Source: Flavobacterium okayamense
Lineage (GTDB): Bacteria > Bacteroidota > Bacteroidia > Flavobacteriales > Flavobacteriaceae
Reading direction: 5' to 3'
DNA: 64,000 nt
NCBI RefSeq assembly: GCF_019702945.1
Contig: NZ_AP024749.1
Span: 2,717,078-2,781,077 of the forward strand
In this document: positions 35,403 through 42,728 of the stretch, piece by piece
Numbering within the stretch: the stretch's first letter is position 1
Layout: every line of letters starts with the position of its first letter
Translations under genes and position numbers: made by a program
The notes under the pieces: generated by a model
The model's database searches: none
Seen by the model: only the letters and a program-made list of their open reading frames with translations
Told to the model about the DNA's origin: nothing

Positions 35403-36349
35403 TGGAAAAATTACGAATCGTATTTATGGGAACTCCAGACTTTGCTGTTGGAATTCTCGACACTATATATACAAATAACTACGAAATTGTTGGGGTAATT
35501 ACTGCTCCAGACAAACCAGCAGGACGCGGACAAAAATTAAGTGAAAGCGCCGTAAAAAAATATGCTGTTGAAAAAGGTTTGCGCATTTTACAACCAACTA
35601 ATTTAAAATCGGAAGAATTTTTAGAAGAATTAAAAAGTTTAAACGCTAATCTTCAAGTCGTTGTTGCCTTTAGAATGTTGCCTGAAGTTGTTTGGCGCAT
35701 GCCAAAATTAGGAACCTTTAACCTTCACGCTTCCTTGTTACCAAATTACAGAGGTGCAGCACCTATTAACTGGGCAATTATTAATGGAGAGAAAAAAACT
35801 GGTGTTACCACTTTCTTTATCGACGAAAAGATTGACACAGGAGCCATGATATTACATAAAGAAACTGAAATAGGTAAAAGTGAAACCGCTGGTGAATTAC
35901 ATGATAGATTAATGAACATTGGTAGTGAAGCAGTTATTGAAACTTTATCTCTAATTGAAAATAGAAAAGCTACCACTCAAATTCAAAAAGAAACCGAAGA
36001 TATTAAAACCGCTTATAAATTAAATAAAGACAATTGTAAAATTGATTGGACAAAATCTGGAGAACAAATTTTCAATTTAATTCGAGGTTTGTGTCCTTAT
36101 CCTTCAGCTTGGTCATTTATTAAAGATGAAGACAAAGAATGGAATGTAAAATTTTACGATACTTCTTTTAATAAGGAAAACCATAATTACAGTGTAGGAA
36201 AAATTATCACAACTAAAAAAGAGATGAAAATTGCAGTTCAAAATGGTTTTATTGAAATTAATAGTCTTCAATTTCCGGGAAAGAAAAAAATGCAAACCCA
36301 TGAGCTTTTAAACGGAATTCAATTCTCGAAAGAAGCGATTGCTTTTTAA
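35402..36349 (+). CDS. fmt: Methionyl-tRNA formyltransferase
   Basis: 315 residues: FMGTPDFAVGILDTI at the start, the catalytic-loop set NLHASLLPNYRGAAPINWAI and the Asp in FFIDEKIDTGAM, then the C-terminal beta-barrel (INSLQFPGKKKMQTHELLNG). It formylates initiator Met-tRNA for translation start. Full length. Third gene of the operon; no clear terminator follows. Confidence 0.96.
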   Translation: MEKLRIVFMGTPDFAVGILDTIYTNNYEIVGVITAPDKPAGRGQKLSESAVKKYAVEKGLRILQPTNLKSEEFLEELKSLNANLQVVVAFRMLPEVVWRMPKLGTFNLHASLLPNYRGAAPINWAIINGEKKTGVTTFFIDEKIDTGAMILHKETEIGKSETAGELHDRLMNIGSEAVIETLSLIENRKATTQIQKETEDIKTAYKLNKDNCKIDWTKSGEQIFNLIRGLCPYPSAWSFIKDEDKEWNVKFYDTSFNKENHNYSVGKIITTKKEMKIAVQNGFIEINSLQFPGKKKMQTHELLNGIQFSKEAIAF

Positions 36350-36452
36350 GCCTTACCAGTACTAACATCATCGAAATTAAGTAAAAAACAAATAATGTTA
36401 TTAACAATTCGTGCTGTTTATTAACATTTCATCGAAAAAACTTTGTAAACTC

Positions 36453-36482
36453 TTGTGTAGTTCAGTAATACGGCTATATTTG
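36453..36482 (+). promoter_or_regulatory. Promoter of the HU gene
   Basis: TTG (36453-36455), a 19-base spacer and TATATTTG (36475-36482) fit the consensus; the leader would be about 35 bases. Confidence 0.65.
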
Positions 36483-36522
36483 TAGTGTTAATCAAAGTTT
36501 AACCAAAATAAAATCATTTATT

Positions 36523-36801
36523 ATGAACAAATCAGAATTAATCGATGCAATGGCAGCTTCTGCTGGAATTACTAAAGCTGCGGCTAAATTAGCTTTAGAA
36601 TCTTTTTTAGATAACGTAGGTGGTACTCTTAAAAAAGGTGGAAGAGTTTCTTTAGTAGGTTTCGGTTCTTGGTCAGTTTCTAAAAGAGCTGCAAGAGAAG
36701 GAAGAAACCCTCAAACTGGAAAAACTATCAAAATTGCTGCTAAAAACGTTGTTAAATTCAAAGCTGGTGCTGAATTAGACGGAGCAGTAAACAAAAAATA
36801 A
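36523..36801 (+). CDS. HU-family DNA-binding protein
   Basis: 92 residues with the classical HU/IHF fold: MNKSELIDAMAASAGITKAA, the dimerisation helix, VSLVGFGSWSVSKRAAREGR and the DNA-arm motif RNPQTGKTIKIAAKNVVKFK. It packages and bends DNA. Own promoter and terminator; codon use is strongly biased, which suggests high expression. Confidence 0.95.
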   Translation: MNKSELIDAMAASAGITKAAAKLALESFLDNVGGTLKKGGRVSLVGFGSWSVSKRAAREGRNPQTGKTIKIAAKNVVKFKAGAELDGAVNKK

Positions 36802-36822
36802 TTTTTGTTTATCAAAAATATT

Positions 36823-36848
36823 AATCCCGACCATGTCGGGATTTTTTT
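36823..36848 (+). terminator. Terminator of the HU gene
   Basis: 8-bp stem AATCCCGA/TCGGGATT with loop CCATG and a run of eight T. Confidence 0.88.
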
Positions 36849-36916
36849 TGCACTTAATCGATTTTTTTTTGATTTTTTCCGATTTTTTTGATAACTTTAA
36901 GAAAAAAGATGTGCTT

Positions 36917-37477
36917 ATGATATCAGTTCTACCCAAAAAAGGTCACTTGCTGATAGCCGAACCTTCAATTTTAGGTGATCATTCTTTTAATCGCTCGGTT
37001 GTTTTATTAGCAGAACATAATGAAGAAGGCTCTGTAGGCTTTATTCTTAACAAACCTTTGAGTTATACCTTAAATGATTTGATTCCAGAGATAGATGCAA
37101 AATTTACCATCTACAATGGCGGACCTGTTGAACAAGATAATTTATATTTCATTCACAACATACCAGATATTATTCCAAATAGTATCGAAATTGCTAATGG
37201 AATTTATTGGGGAGGTGATTTTGAAATTACAAAGAACTTAATCAACGAAGGAAAAGTTTCTAAGAAAAATATTCGTTTCTTTTTAGGGTATAGTGGATGG
37301 GAAGCCAATCAACTAGAAGACGAACTAAAAGAAAATAGTTGGATTATTTCCGAAAATACTTTCAAATCCAAACTATTAGCAAAACCAGTTCAACATTTTT
37401 GGAAAGAAAAAATGAACGAGCAAGGTGGTGAATATGTTTTATTTTCAAACGCCCCGTCAGATCCAATGCTTAACTGA
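36917..37477 (+). CDS. YqgE/AlgH family protein
   Basis: 186 residues from the ATG at 36917; the upstream in-frame stretch reads through the HU terminator T-run and gives a Phe-rich artefact. Motifs KGHLLIAEPSILGDHSFNRS, GSVGFILNKPLSYTL, NGGPVEQDNLYFIH and FFLGYSGWEANQLEDEL are those of DUF179 (YqgE/AlgH), a conserved soluble family of unclear function. It converges with the aminotransferase gene with an 8-base overlap. Confidence 0.9.
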   Translation: MISVLPKKGHLLIAEPSILGDHSFNRSVVLLAEHNEEGSVGFILNKPLSYTLNDLIPEIDAKFTIYNGGPVEQDNLYFIHNIPDIIPNSIEIANGIYWGGDFEITKNLINEGKVSKKNIRFFLGYSGWEANQLEDELKENSWIISENTFKSKLLAKPVQHFWKEKMNEQGGEYVLFSNAPSDPMLN

Positions 37478-38309
37478 GTAAGATTTGTGCATTTAGTCGT
37501 TTAAGAATTTCATTTGAAATAGAAATTTCGAAAGATTTCTTTCTATACTTTGTTATGGGCTGAATTCCAAAAATTGTATTTGTCAAAAATAATTCATCCG
37601 CTTTTTGTAGATCAAATGGAGAAATTGACTTTTCTTCAACAACTAAACCTTCTATTTTTTTTGCAATAGCCAATATTTGCTTACGCATAATTCCATTCAA
37701 ACATCCATCAGAAAGTGGAGGCGTAATTAAAGTATTACCCATTTTCATAAAAACATTTGATTGTAAAGCCTCCACAACATTCTTTTCATCATTTAAAAGC
37801 AAACAATTTTTATAATCATTTTCTTCCGCAAAAATACTTCCTGCAATTTGAATCATTTTATTATTTGTTTTCAATGTAGAAAATAGTTGCTTCGTAACGT
37901 GAGCGTCTTTATATAATTCAACTTCATAAGCATCATTTGAAATTTGATATTGTGCAGTTTGCAATCCTACGCCAGTAATTAAAAAATCAACTTCTCTAGA
38001 TTTTGGCGTATACAAACCTCCTTCTTTTCTAAAAACAGAAAAACGAATGCGATACGCATTAGATTTTTCAATGAAGGGAATTAATTTTAAAATTTGCTCT
38101 TCTAAGAACTCCATAGTAAAATTCATAGGAATTTCCATTCGACAAATTCGCATTGAAGCCATTAATCTAAAATAATGATCTTCTAAAAAAAGAATTTTAT
38201 TGGCTTGAATTTTAATTGTTTCAAAAACACTGTCACCAAATAAAAATCCTCTATTATTTTCAATTAAAATTCCTGAATTGTCTTGTATGCTTCCGTTGAA
38301 ATTTACCAT
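37470..38309 (-). CDS. Class IV aminotransferase (IlvE/PabC-like)
   Basis: 279 residues from the ATG at 38309; a longer TTG-initiated frame would translate the upstream terminator hairpin. The N-terminal FGDSVFETIKI and C-terminal LSDGCLNGIMRKQIL and DELFLTNTIFGIQPI are the fold-type IV PLP signatures; the PLP Lys should be near TLKTNNK. It may be aminodeoxychorismate lyase (folate) or a branched-chain/D-amino acid aminotransferase; the length and sequence favour the PabC/IlvE side without deciding. Confidence 0.82.
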   Translation of the reverse strand: MVNFNGSIQDNSGILIENNRGFLFGDSVFETIKIQANKILFLEDHYFRLMASMRICRMEIPMNFTMEFLEEQILKLIPFIEKSNAYRIRFSVFRKEGGLYTPKSREVDFLITGVGLQTAQYQISNDAYEVELYKDAHVTKQLFSTLKTNNKMIQIAGSIFAEENDYKNCLLLNDEKNVVEALQSNVFMKMGNTLITPPLSDGCLNGIMRKQILAIAKKIEGLVVEEKSISPFDLQKADELFLTNTIFGIQPITKYRKKSFEISISNEILKRLNAQILLS

Positions 38310-38316
38310 AAAAAAA

Positions 38317-38336
38317 TCCCGATTTAAAAATCGGGA
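38317..38336 (-). terminator. Terminator of the START-like gene
   Basis: Stem TCCCGATTT/AAATCGGGA with a T-run on the minus strand that abuts the ATG of the aminotransferase gene. It lies 31 bases past the stop of the START-like gene. Confidence 0.75.
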
Positions 38337-38366
38337 CAAATATAACCTTTATAATTGTAATGAATA

Positions 38367-38759
38367 TTAAACAGATCCTAAAACATGCTTTAAATCGGAA
38401 ATCTGATTTTCCCAAAGCAATTTTGATTCGTCCATTTCATCTTCTTCTGAAAAATCAACAACCACAATTGAAACATCTTTAGTTATATCATCTTCCATTA
38501 TTTTTAATTCAAAAAAGTATTCTGTATCTGTTCCATCTTCATCTAACCAACGGAATTTTACACGTTCTCCTGATCTTTTTGAAACTAATTTAGCTTTTTC
38601 TTCGCTATCGTCCCATATAAATGTGAAAATCTCACCTCTAGAATTTACATTATCGGCAAACCATTCAGACAAACCAGAAGGTGTTGAAATATATTGATAT
38701 AATAATGATGGCGAGGCATGGATAGGGAATTCTAATTCGTATTTAATTTTTACTTCCAT
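38367..38759 (-). CDS. START-like / AHSA1-family domain protein
   Basis: 130 residues from the ATG at 38759 (the open frame extends upstream but lacks homology-like sequence). FPIHASPSLLYQYISTPSGLSEWFADNV is the hallmark of the Aha1/START-like helix-grip fold. The acidic C-terminus (VDFSEEDEMDESKLLWENQI) is typical of the Bacteroidota version. Presumed hydrophobic-ligand binding; function unknown. It lies upstream of the tRNA-Met on the other strand. Confidence 0.85.
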   Translation of the reverse strand: MEVKIKYELEFPIHASPSLLYQYISTPSGLSEWFADNVNSRGEIFTFIWDDSEEKAKLVSKRSGERVKFRWLDEDGTDTEYFFELKIMEDDITKDVSIVVVDFSEEDEMDESKLLWENQISDLKHVLGSV

Positions 38760-38853
38760 CGTTAATTTGTTTGAGTTTGGAAATATATAGAGAATAATTT
38801 TAAAATACAAAATACAAATTGCAAAAAAGGTAAAATATTTTACAAAAAATTAT

Positions 38854-38883
38854 TTGCACTAAAAGGAATTAATTATATATTTG
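38854..38883 (+). promoter_or_regulatory. Promoter of tRNA-Met
   Basis: TTG (38854-38856), a 19-base spacer and TATATTTG (38876-38883), about 33 bases before the mature tRNA 5' end. Both elements match. Confidence 0.65.
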
Positions 38884-38916
38884 CACCCGCATTGAGAGAT
38901 GCAATACCGACAAAAT

Positions 38917-38990
38917 GGCGAGGTAGCTCAGTTGGTTAGAGCGCAGGATTCATAACCCTGAGGTCACGGGTTCAACTCCCGTCTTCGCTA
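38917..38990 (+). tRNA. tRNA-Met (CAT)
   Basis: 74 bases: 7-bp acceptor stem GGCGAGG/CTTCGCT (two G-T wobbles), conserved TAGCTCAG after it, D-arm GTTGGTTAGAGC, anticodon loop TTCATAA with CAT, T-loop GTTCAAC between ACGGG and CCCGT, discriminator A. CCA is not encoded. The anticodon stem lacks the three G-C pairs of the initiator, so it is an elongator Met tRNA (or a lysidine-modified Ile tRNA). Its 3' half is the integration target of the adjacent element, and the gene has been kept whole by the element's copy of the 3' end. Confidence 0.93.
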
Positions 38991-38991
38991 C
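38949..38991 (+). repeat. attL: 43-bp direct repeat within tRNA-Met
   Basis: The sequence from TTCATAACCCTGAGG through CGTCTTCGCTAC is identical, base for base over 43 positions, to 49620-49662. It runs from the anticodon loop to one base past the tRNA 3' end. Bases immediately outside differ (A versus T on the left, T versus A on the right). Confidence 0.92.
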
Positions 38992-38998
38992 TAATAAC

Positions 38999-39034
38999 AA
39001 ATCCCTAAACAACAATCGTTTAGGGATTTTTTTA
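38999..39034 (+). terminator. Element-borne terminator after tRNA-Met
   Basis: 12-bp stem AAATCCCTAAAC/GTTTAGGGATTT with a 7-base loop and a T-run. It lies inside the element and replaces the original tRNA terminator, which is now at 49668-49698. Confidence 0.85.
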
Positions 39035-39072
39035 TTGCTTTATGTTTCATTTTTTTATACGACCTCAACAAT

Positions 39073-39096
39073 TGGAGTGAGGATATGGAGTGAGGA
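39073..39096 (+). repeat. Paired TGGAGTGAGGA repeats, left end
   Basis: Two direct copies of TGGAGTGAGGA at 39073-39083 and 39086-39096 (13-bp period). The same pair with the same spacing and orientation occurs at 49514-49537 near the right end. Candidate arm-type binding sites of the integrase or excisionase. Confidence 0.65.
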
Positions 39097-39105
39097 ATTT
39101 TTGAT

Positions 39106-40374
39106 TTAAGTTCCAAATATTTTTACTTCCAAAGCTGCTTTTTCTACAGCAGTCATTATTGTTGGATCCAAATAATAATCTTTTAAAATTTCATCTGAAG
39201 AGTGGTTCGATAATATTTTAGTATCCTTCATCATTACAGAATTAACCCAAGATAAATAAGTTTTTCTAAGGTTTTTTAAACTTACATCCCCTTCAATGTT
39301 TGATTGTTCTTTATAGTGGGTGAAAGATTTTGACAGTTTATCCATTATAGTTTTACTAGTCATTTTTCGTTCAGGATACAAAATAAAATTGTTTGAGTTT
39401 TTAAATTCTTCATATCCCATTTCTTTTAACAAATCAAATAAGTCTTCATTGATAGGTATGTATTTGAATCTTTCCTGTATTGATAAATTCTTTGATTTGT
39501 TGGATCTTTCGACTTTTAAATTTTTGATAATAAAAAGTTTAACTCCATTAATACCTGTATGAATGTTATTCCATTTTAAATCAACTACCTCCTCTCTTCT
39601 ACCACCCGTTAAAAGAAACAATTTAAAAGCGTTTCCTAAAAACGGATAATACATATTCTTTTTAACTCCATTTTTATAAACTTTATTTGGACTAACTAAT
39701 TCAATTGAATTAATTATTTTCTCAAATTCCTTTTTCGTTATAGTTTGTGCATTTCCTTTAATTATTGGTTTTGCTACATATGTTTTAAATGGATTTTTCA
39801 TTTCAATTCCTTCAATATCTATCAAAAACTCAAAAAATGATTTAAGCCCACCCATACATTTATTAAAAGTTTTCGGCGCATAATGATTTTCAGCCCATTC
39901 ATAAAAATTAGCTACATCTAACTGATTAACGGTATTTATCCTTTTTGTTGAAATGCCATAATTTTTCTTTAAAGTATTTGCAAAATATTCGCAAAACCTA
40001 ATACATTCAGTCCTATGACCAACACTAACATTTTTTTGAAGATGTTTAAAACGATGATCCCCATTTAAAAATTGATTATATTTTAGAATAGCATCAACAA
40101 CAGAATATTCATTGCTTATTTCTACATCAGTTTTTATAGTTTGAAAATCATTTTTAATCATTAAGTTTTTAAATTCAATAGCTTCAGCTAGTGCTTCATC
40201 ATAATTTTTTGAATTTAAAACTTTGGTCTTAACTTTACTCTTGGAACCTGCAACATGAAGCCTAAATCTAAAAGATTGGAATTCGTGATGTTTACATTTA
40301 GGATTATCTTTTTTGCATTTATTACAATAAACTTTAATCCCAGCTAATGAGTTCTTTGGTAATTTTAATTTCAT
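39106..40374 (-). CDS. Tyrosine integrase of the element
   Basis: 422 residues. A cysteine/histidine cluster near the N-terminus (C17, C20, C27, H29/H30) could bind zinc. A SAM-like core-binding domain (about 90-200) precedes the catalytic domain with Arg in LTGGRREEV (R259), NLRKTY (R370, with Asn where His is usual), LSNHSS (H391) and the nucleophile in KDYYLDP (Y400/Y401). The position beside the attL tRNA and the phage_int_SAM_5-like layout identify it as the element's integrase. It overlaps the HTH gene upstream by four bases and its stop lies ten bases from the paired repeats. Confidence 0.9.
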   Translation of the reverse strand: MKLKLPKNSLAGIKVYCNKCKKDNPKCKHHEFQSFRFRLHVAGSKSKVKTKVLNSKNYDEALAEAIEFKNLMIKNDFQTIKTDVEISNEYSVVDAILKYNQFLNGDHRFKHLQKNVSVGHRTECIRFCEYFANTLKKNYGISTKRINTVNQLDVANFYEWAENHYAPKTFNKCMGGLKSFFEFLIDIEGIEMKNPFKTYVAKPIIKGNAQTITKKEFEKIINSIELVSPNKVYKNGVKKNMYYPFLGNAFKLFLLTGGRREEVVDLKWNNIHTGINGVKLFIIKNLKVERSNKSKNLSIQERFKYIPINEDLFDLLKEMGYEEFKNSNNFILYPERKMTSKTIMDKLSKSFTHYKEQSNIEGDVSLKNLRKTYLSWVNSVMMKDTKILSNHSSDEILKDYYLDPTIMTAVEKAALEVKIFGT

Positions 40375-40736
40375 GATAGTAATCTGCTTAAAAGTTTTTC
40401 TTCTTTAATATTTCTTGGTTTTATCTTAGTTGTTGTTTCAATTTTACAAGGCGTATCGTTAATTTTAGTTAAAACCATATTATAAACCTTAATATCTTCG
40501 ATATAAAGCATTAAATAATCTTTCCAAGTATTTGGATACTGTTTAATCAAACTTTTTGCTAGAGGAAGAAATATAGCTGTTTCAAAATCAACTTTATAAA
40601 CCATTTTTGATTTTTTACTTTTTTCAAAAACGGGAACTTGATTATTGCTTAACCATTCAAAAACAGTTTCATTTTTTTTAAATTGTAGGTATTCCTTTAC
40701 TTCATTAAGAGTAAATATTCCTTTATTGTTAATCAC
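40371..40736 (-). CDS. HTH protein, putative excisionase
   Basis: 121 residues from a GTG (no upstream ATG in frame). The N-terminal FTLNEVKEYLQFKKNETVFEWL followed by NNQVPVFEKSKKSKMVYKVDFE resembles the helix-turn-helix_17 / MerR-like excisionase pattern (LTVxEVAxYLxVSxxTVYRWLxxGxIP). The C-terminal half is not recognised. It overlaps the integrase start by four bases, as in xis-int pairs. Role as a recombination directionality factor or repressor is an inference. Confidence 0.6.
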   Translation of the reverse strand: MINNKGIFTLNEVKEYLQFKKNETVFEWLSNNQVPVFEKSKKSKMVYKVDFETAIFLPLAKSLIKQYPNTWKDYLMLYIEDIKVYNMVLTKINDTPCKIETTTKIKPRNIKEEKLLSRLLS

Positions 40737-41115
40737 TTGTTACATAACCCAAAGACTCATCTTTTTTAAGCGGGCAGAGTATAACGTTATTTTACATCTA
40801 AACCTCCTATCATAAGGAACTAGATTCATCTCAAAAATACTTTAATTTATTCAAAAAGCCAAGAAAAACCTTCAGAATGAAGGACTTGCAGTTTTACCTA
40901 AAATTTTTTCTAAATGAATAGGTGCAATTTTGTAATTACATTTTTTTAAAAAAAGTTTCTCAAAAAGTGGTTTTTTTATTTTTTTTTCGGTATAACATGT
41001 TATAGGTACAAGTTTTTTTGACTTTTGATGCACTTGTAACTATTTATATATAAATGGATCAGTTTGTTCATTCAAGCCTTGTCCTATTTATGTAAAGTTG
41101 ATAAATAAAAAGATT
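40737..41115. promoter_or_regulatory. Divergent control region of the element, with palindromes
   Basis: This 379-bp gene-free stretch separates the leftward HTH-integrase unit from the rightward rep gene. It holds ATAACGTTAT (40781-40790), the 14-bp perfect palindrome TATAACATGTTATA (40991-41004), both containing TATAAC-type half-sites, and an inverted pair TACAAG (41007-41012) / CTTGTA (41033-41038). They may be operator sites or part of a replication origin. No consensus -7 box was found. Confidence 0.45.
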
Positions 41116-41700
41116 ATGAATAAAAAAACTATAAATAACAGTTTGTATGAAGTTTTAATAAAATTTCAAGAAAAGAGGGCTAAAATATATTATAATTTAA
41201 AAAGCCTTGAAAGGATTACTACCAAGAAGGCTAGAGCATTAAAATACGATATGGCTAGAGTTAAAATAAAATATGAAGGTTTTGAGCACCTATTATATAA
41301 AAAAGGAAGAGATTGGAACATTCATTATACTTTGATTAATGAATTTTTACCCAAATACAAGGGACGACGTGAAAGTATTTATGCTGAAAAATGGACAACT
41401 GAGTTTAGTTGGAACCTGAAAAACAGTTACGATTATAAGTATCATAATAAGTTAATAGAATTAGTTAAAGCTGATTTAGGTAAAAATAAAATTGGTTTTT
41501 GTATTGAAAAAGATGGAAGGGGTTATTATCATGTGCATGGAATTTCTGACGCTTCAATAAACAAAGTTTTAGTTTCAGTTAAAAAAATATTAAGTCAATT
41601 TTTAGATAATAGCGAAAATAGAATTAAAGTTGATGAAATTCAAAATAAGTATTGCTATATCGAATATATGAAAAAGCAAGGTGAAATTAAATTTATATAA
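41116..41700 (+). CDS. Putative HUH replication initiator (compact Rep)
   Basis: 194 residues from the ATG at 41116; a TTG six codons upstream also exists. Three features in the right order match rolling-circle Rep enzymes (numbers from that TTG): motif I HYTLIN (76-81), the metal-binding HUH motif in GYYHVHG (H145, H147) and a motif III candidate EYMKKQGE (Y190, YxxK). A basic helical N-terminus precedes them. No helicase domain follows, so it would need host helicase. The element may thus replicate as ssDNA/rolling circle after excision. It could instead be a relaxase-like or transposase-like HUH protein. The call rests on short motifs only. Confidence 0.55.
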   Translation: MNKKTINNSLYEVLIKFQEKRAKIYYNLKSLERITTKKARALKYDMARVKIKYEGFEHLLYKKGRDWNIHYTLINEFLPKYKGRRESIYAEKWTTEFSWNLKNSYDYKYHNKLIELVKADLGKNKIGFCIEKDGRGYYHVHGISDASINKVLVSVKKILSQFLDNSENRIKVDEIQNKYCYIEYMKKQGEIKFI

Positions 41701-41702
41701 AA

Positions 41703-41912
41703 ATGGAAAATATACAAATTAGAGATTTTAAATATAATCCTGAATTAAGAAGACTATTAGTTGAATACTGTTTAGTAGTTTATGAAGAAAATGCAATTTT
41801 AAATGATGAAAATTTAATTGCAGAATACAATTATCTGCTTGAGAATAACAAGTTAAATGAAATATTTAATTGTGAGTACTTAACAATTAAAACGCTTCAA
41901 AATAATGTCTAA
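41703..41912 (+). CDS. Hypothetical protein downstream of rep
   Basis: 69 residues, acidic and helical (DFKYNPELRRLLVEYCLVVY, NDENLIAEYNYLLENNKLNE), starting two bases after the rep stop, so co-translated with it. No domain recognised. It may be a replication accessory or regulatory protein of the element. Confidence 0.6.
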   Translation: MENIQIRDFKYNPELRRLLVEYCLVVYEENAILNDENLIAEYNYLLENNKLNEIFNCEYLTIKTLQNNV

Positions 41913-42164
41913 GTATCCTGATATATCTGCTACAAATTATTATAATGTCAAATATACATGTAGGGTTCTTCAGAAAAATTTTTTAGTAAAAAAATGATAA
42001 AAAACAACAAATTAAAGGCTTTTTTACAGTCGTTAAGCACATTTAACATGTTGTTTATGAGGCATTTGTAACACGTTTGCAAATAAAAATAATGTTGCCA
42101 ACCTCAGCAAATCGGTTTAAAAAATTAAAAACTTTTTGGTTGGCGTAGAATTTTTTTAAAAAAT
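41913..42164. other. 252-bp stretch with two tiny overlapping frames and an inverted repeat
   Basis: No convincing gene. Two linked mini-frames exist: 41905-41997 (30 aa, ATG) and 41994-42071 (25 aa), the stop of the first overlapping the start of the second. An 8-bp palindrome AACATGTT (42045-42052) repeats the core of the palindrome at 40991-41004. A 7-bp inverted pair GCCAACC (42097-42103) / GGTTGGC (42138-42144) encloses 34 bases. Possible origin or regulatory region. Confidence 0.35.
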
Positions 42165-42332
42165 ATGGAAGAAAGAGAACTAATCGGGAAGGTTTCAGTA
42201 ACGAGAAAAAAAATGGAATTTGAAACGGATCCAATTAAAAAGAAAATATTACAAGCCGAATTACTCAAACTAAATTTGCGATTACAATTATTAAAACAAA
42301 CTGAAATAATACAAAATTTAAAGGATAAATAA
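42165..42332 (+). CDS. Hypothetical 55-residue helical protein
   Basis: A 55-codon frame from ATG to TAA. The product is a charged helix (KKMEFETDPIKKKILQAELL, then KLNLRLQLLKQTEIIQNLKD), coiled-coil-like. The next small gene starts two bases after the stop. Unknown family; reads like a small element-specific protein. Confidence 0.5.
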   Translation: MEERELIGKVSVTRKKMEFETDPIKKKILQAELLKLNLRLQLLKQTEIIQNLKDK

Positions 42333-42334
42333 AG

Positions 42335-42478
42335 ATGAAAGAGTATAGAGTTAAAATTTGGGTTAGCGGTCGCAGATCAGAAATTAATGTTAAAGCAAAC
42401 AGCGGAACAAGTGCGATGAGTATTGCAAAAAGACTTTTTCCAGATAGTAGAGTTATAACTGCACAACAATTAAAATAA
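42335..42478 (+). CDS. Hypothetical 47-residue protein
   Basis: A 47-codon frame two bases after the preceding gene. Sequence MKEYRVKIWVSGRRSEINVK, with a later SAMSIAKRLFPDSRVITAQQ, looks like a compact beta-alpha-beta domain: the alternating strand, a basic turn and an Ala-rich helix. Such short Arg/Lys-strand proteins occur in small replicons, but I cannot name the family. Confidence 0.55.
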   Translation: MKEYRVKIWVSGRRSEINVKANSGTSAMSIAKRLFPDSRVITAQQLK

Positions 42479-42486
42479 AAATACTT

Positions 42487-42669
42487 TTATAGGTCTGACT
42501 TAAAAATCTTAGCAATTTTGTAAATACCATAGAGTAAAAACCAAAACCCAAAAAAGAAAAAGAAGATTCTCCCTGTAGTTTCGCTCAATTTATACAATAA
42601 AAAATTTATTATTAAAACAGCTACAATAAATTTCAATGAAATATCACTATTATTATTTTTATTGCTCAT
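42487..42669 (-). CDS. Hypothetical small membrane protein
   Basis: 60 residues with two hydrophobic helices (about 12-27 and 33-51, with a run of Phe) and a polar Asn-rich start. Convergent with the 47-residue gene. A TATATTTG box lies 23 bases upstream on its strand. Function unknown. Confidence 0.5.
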   Translation of the reverse strand: MSNKNNNSDISLKFIVAVLIINFLLYKLSETTGRIFFFFFGFWFLLYGIYKIAKIFKSDL

Positions 42670-42691
42670 TTAGACAGAGTATTGATTTAAA

Positions 42692-42699
42692 CAAATATA
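42692..42699 (-). promoter_or_regulatory. -7 promoter box of the small membrane protein gene
   Basis: On the minus strand TATATTTG matches TAnnTTTG, 23 bases before the ATG at 42669. Confidence 0.4.
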
Positions 42700-42701
42700 C
42701 T

Positions 42702-42725
42702 AAATCCCGAAGCAATTCGGGATTT
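42702..42725. terminator. Hairpin after the serine recombinase gene
   Basis: Perfect 10-bp stem AAATCCCGAA/TTCGGGATTT with loop GCAA. It lies four bases past the recombinase stop; the minus-strand tract after it is only weakly T-rich. Confidence 0.65.
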
Positions 42726-42728
42726 ATT

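Noticed and set aside
36833..36916. N-terminal extension of the YqgE protein
   Set aside because: It translates the T-rich tail of the HU terminator and gives a Phe-rich stretch unlike the family; the ATG at 36917 fits.
38310..38339. TTG-initiated N-terminal extension of the class IV aminotransferase
   Set aside because: It would translate the terminator hairpin of the gene upstream; the ATG at 38309 is better.
38337..38344. A TATATTTG promoter box for the aminotransferase gene
   Set aside because: It overlaps the edge of a terminator hairpin, lacks a spaced TTG and would start transcription in the stem.
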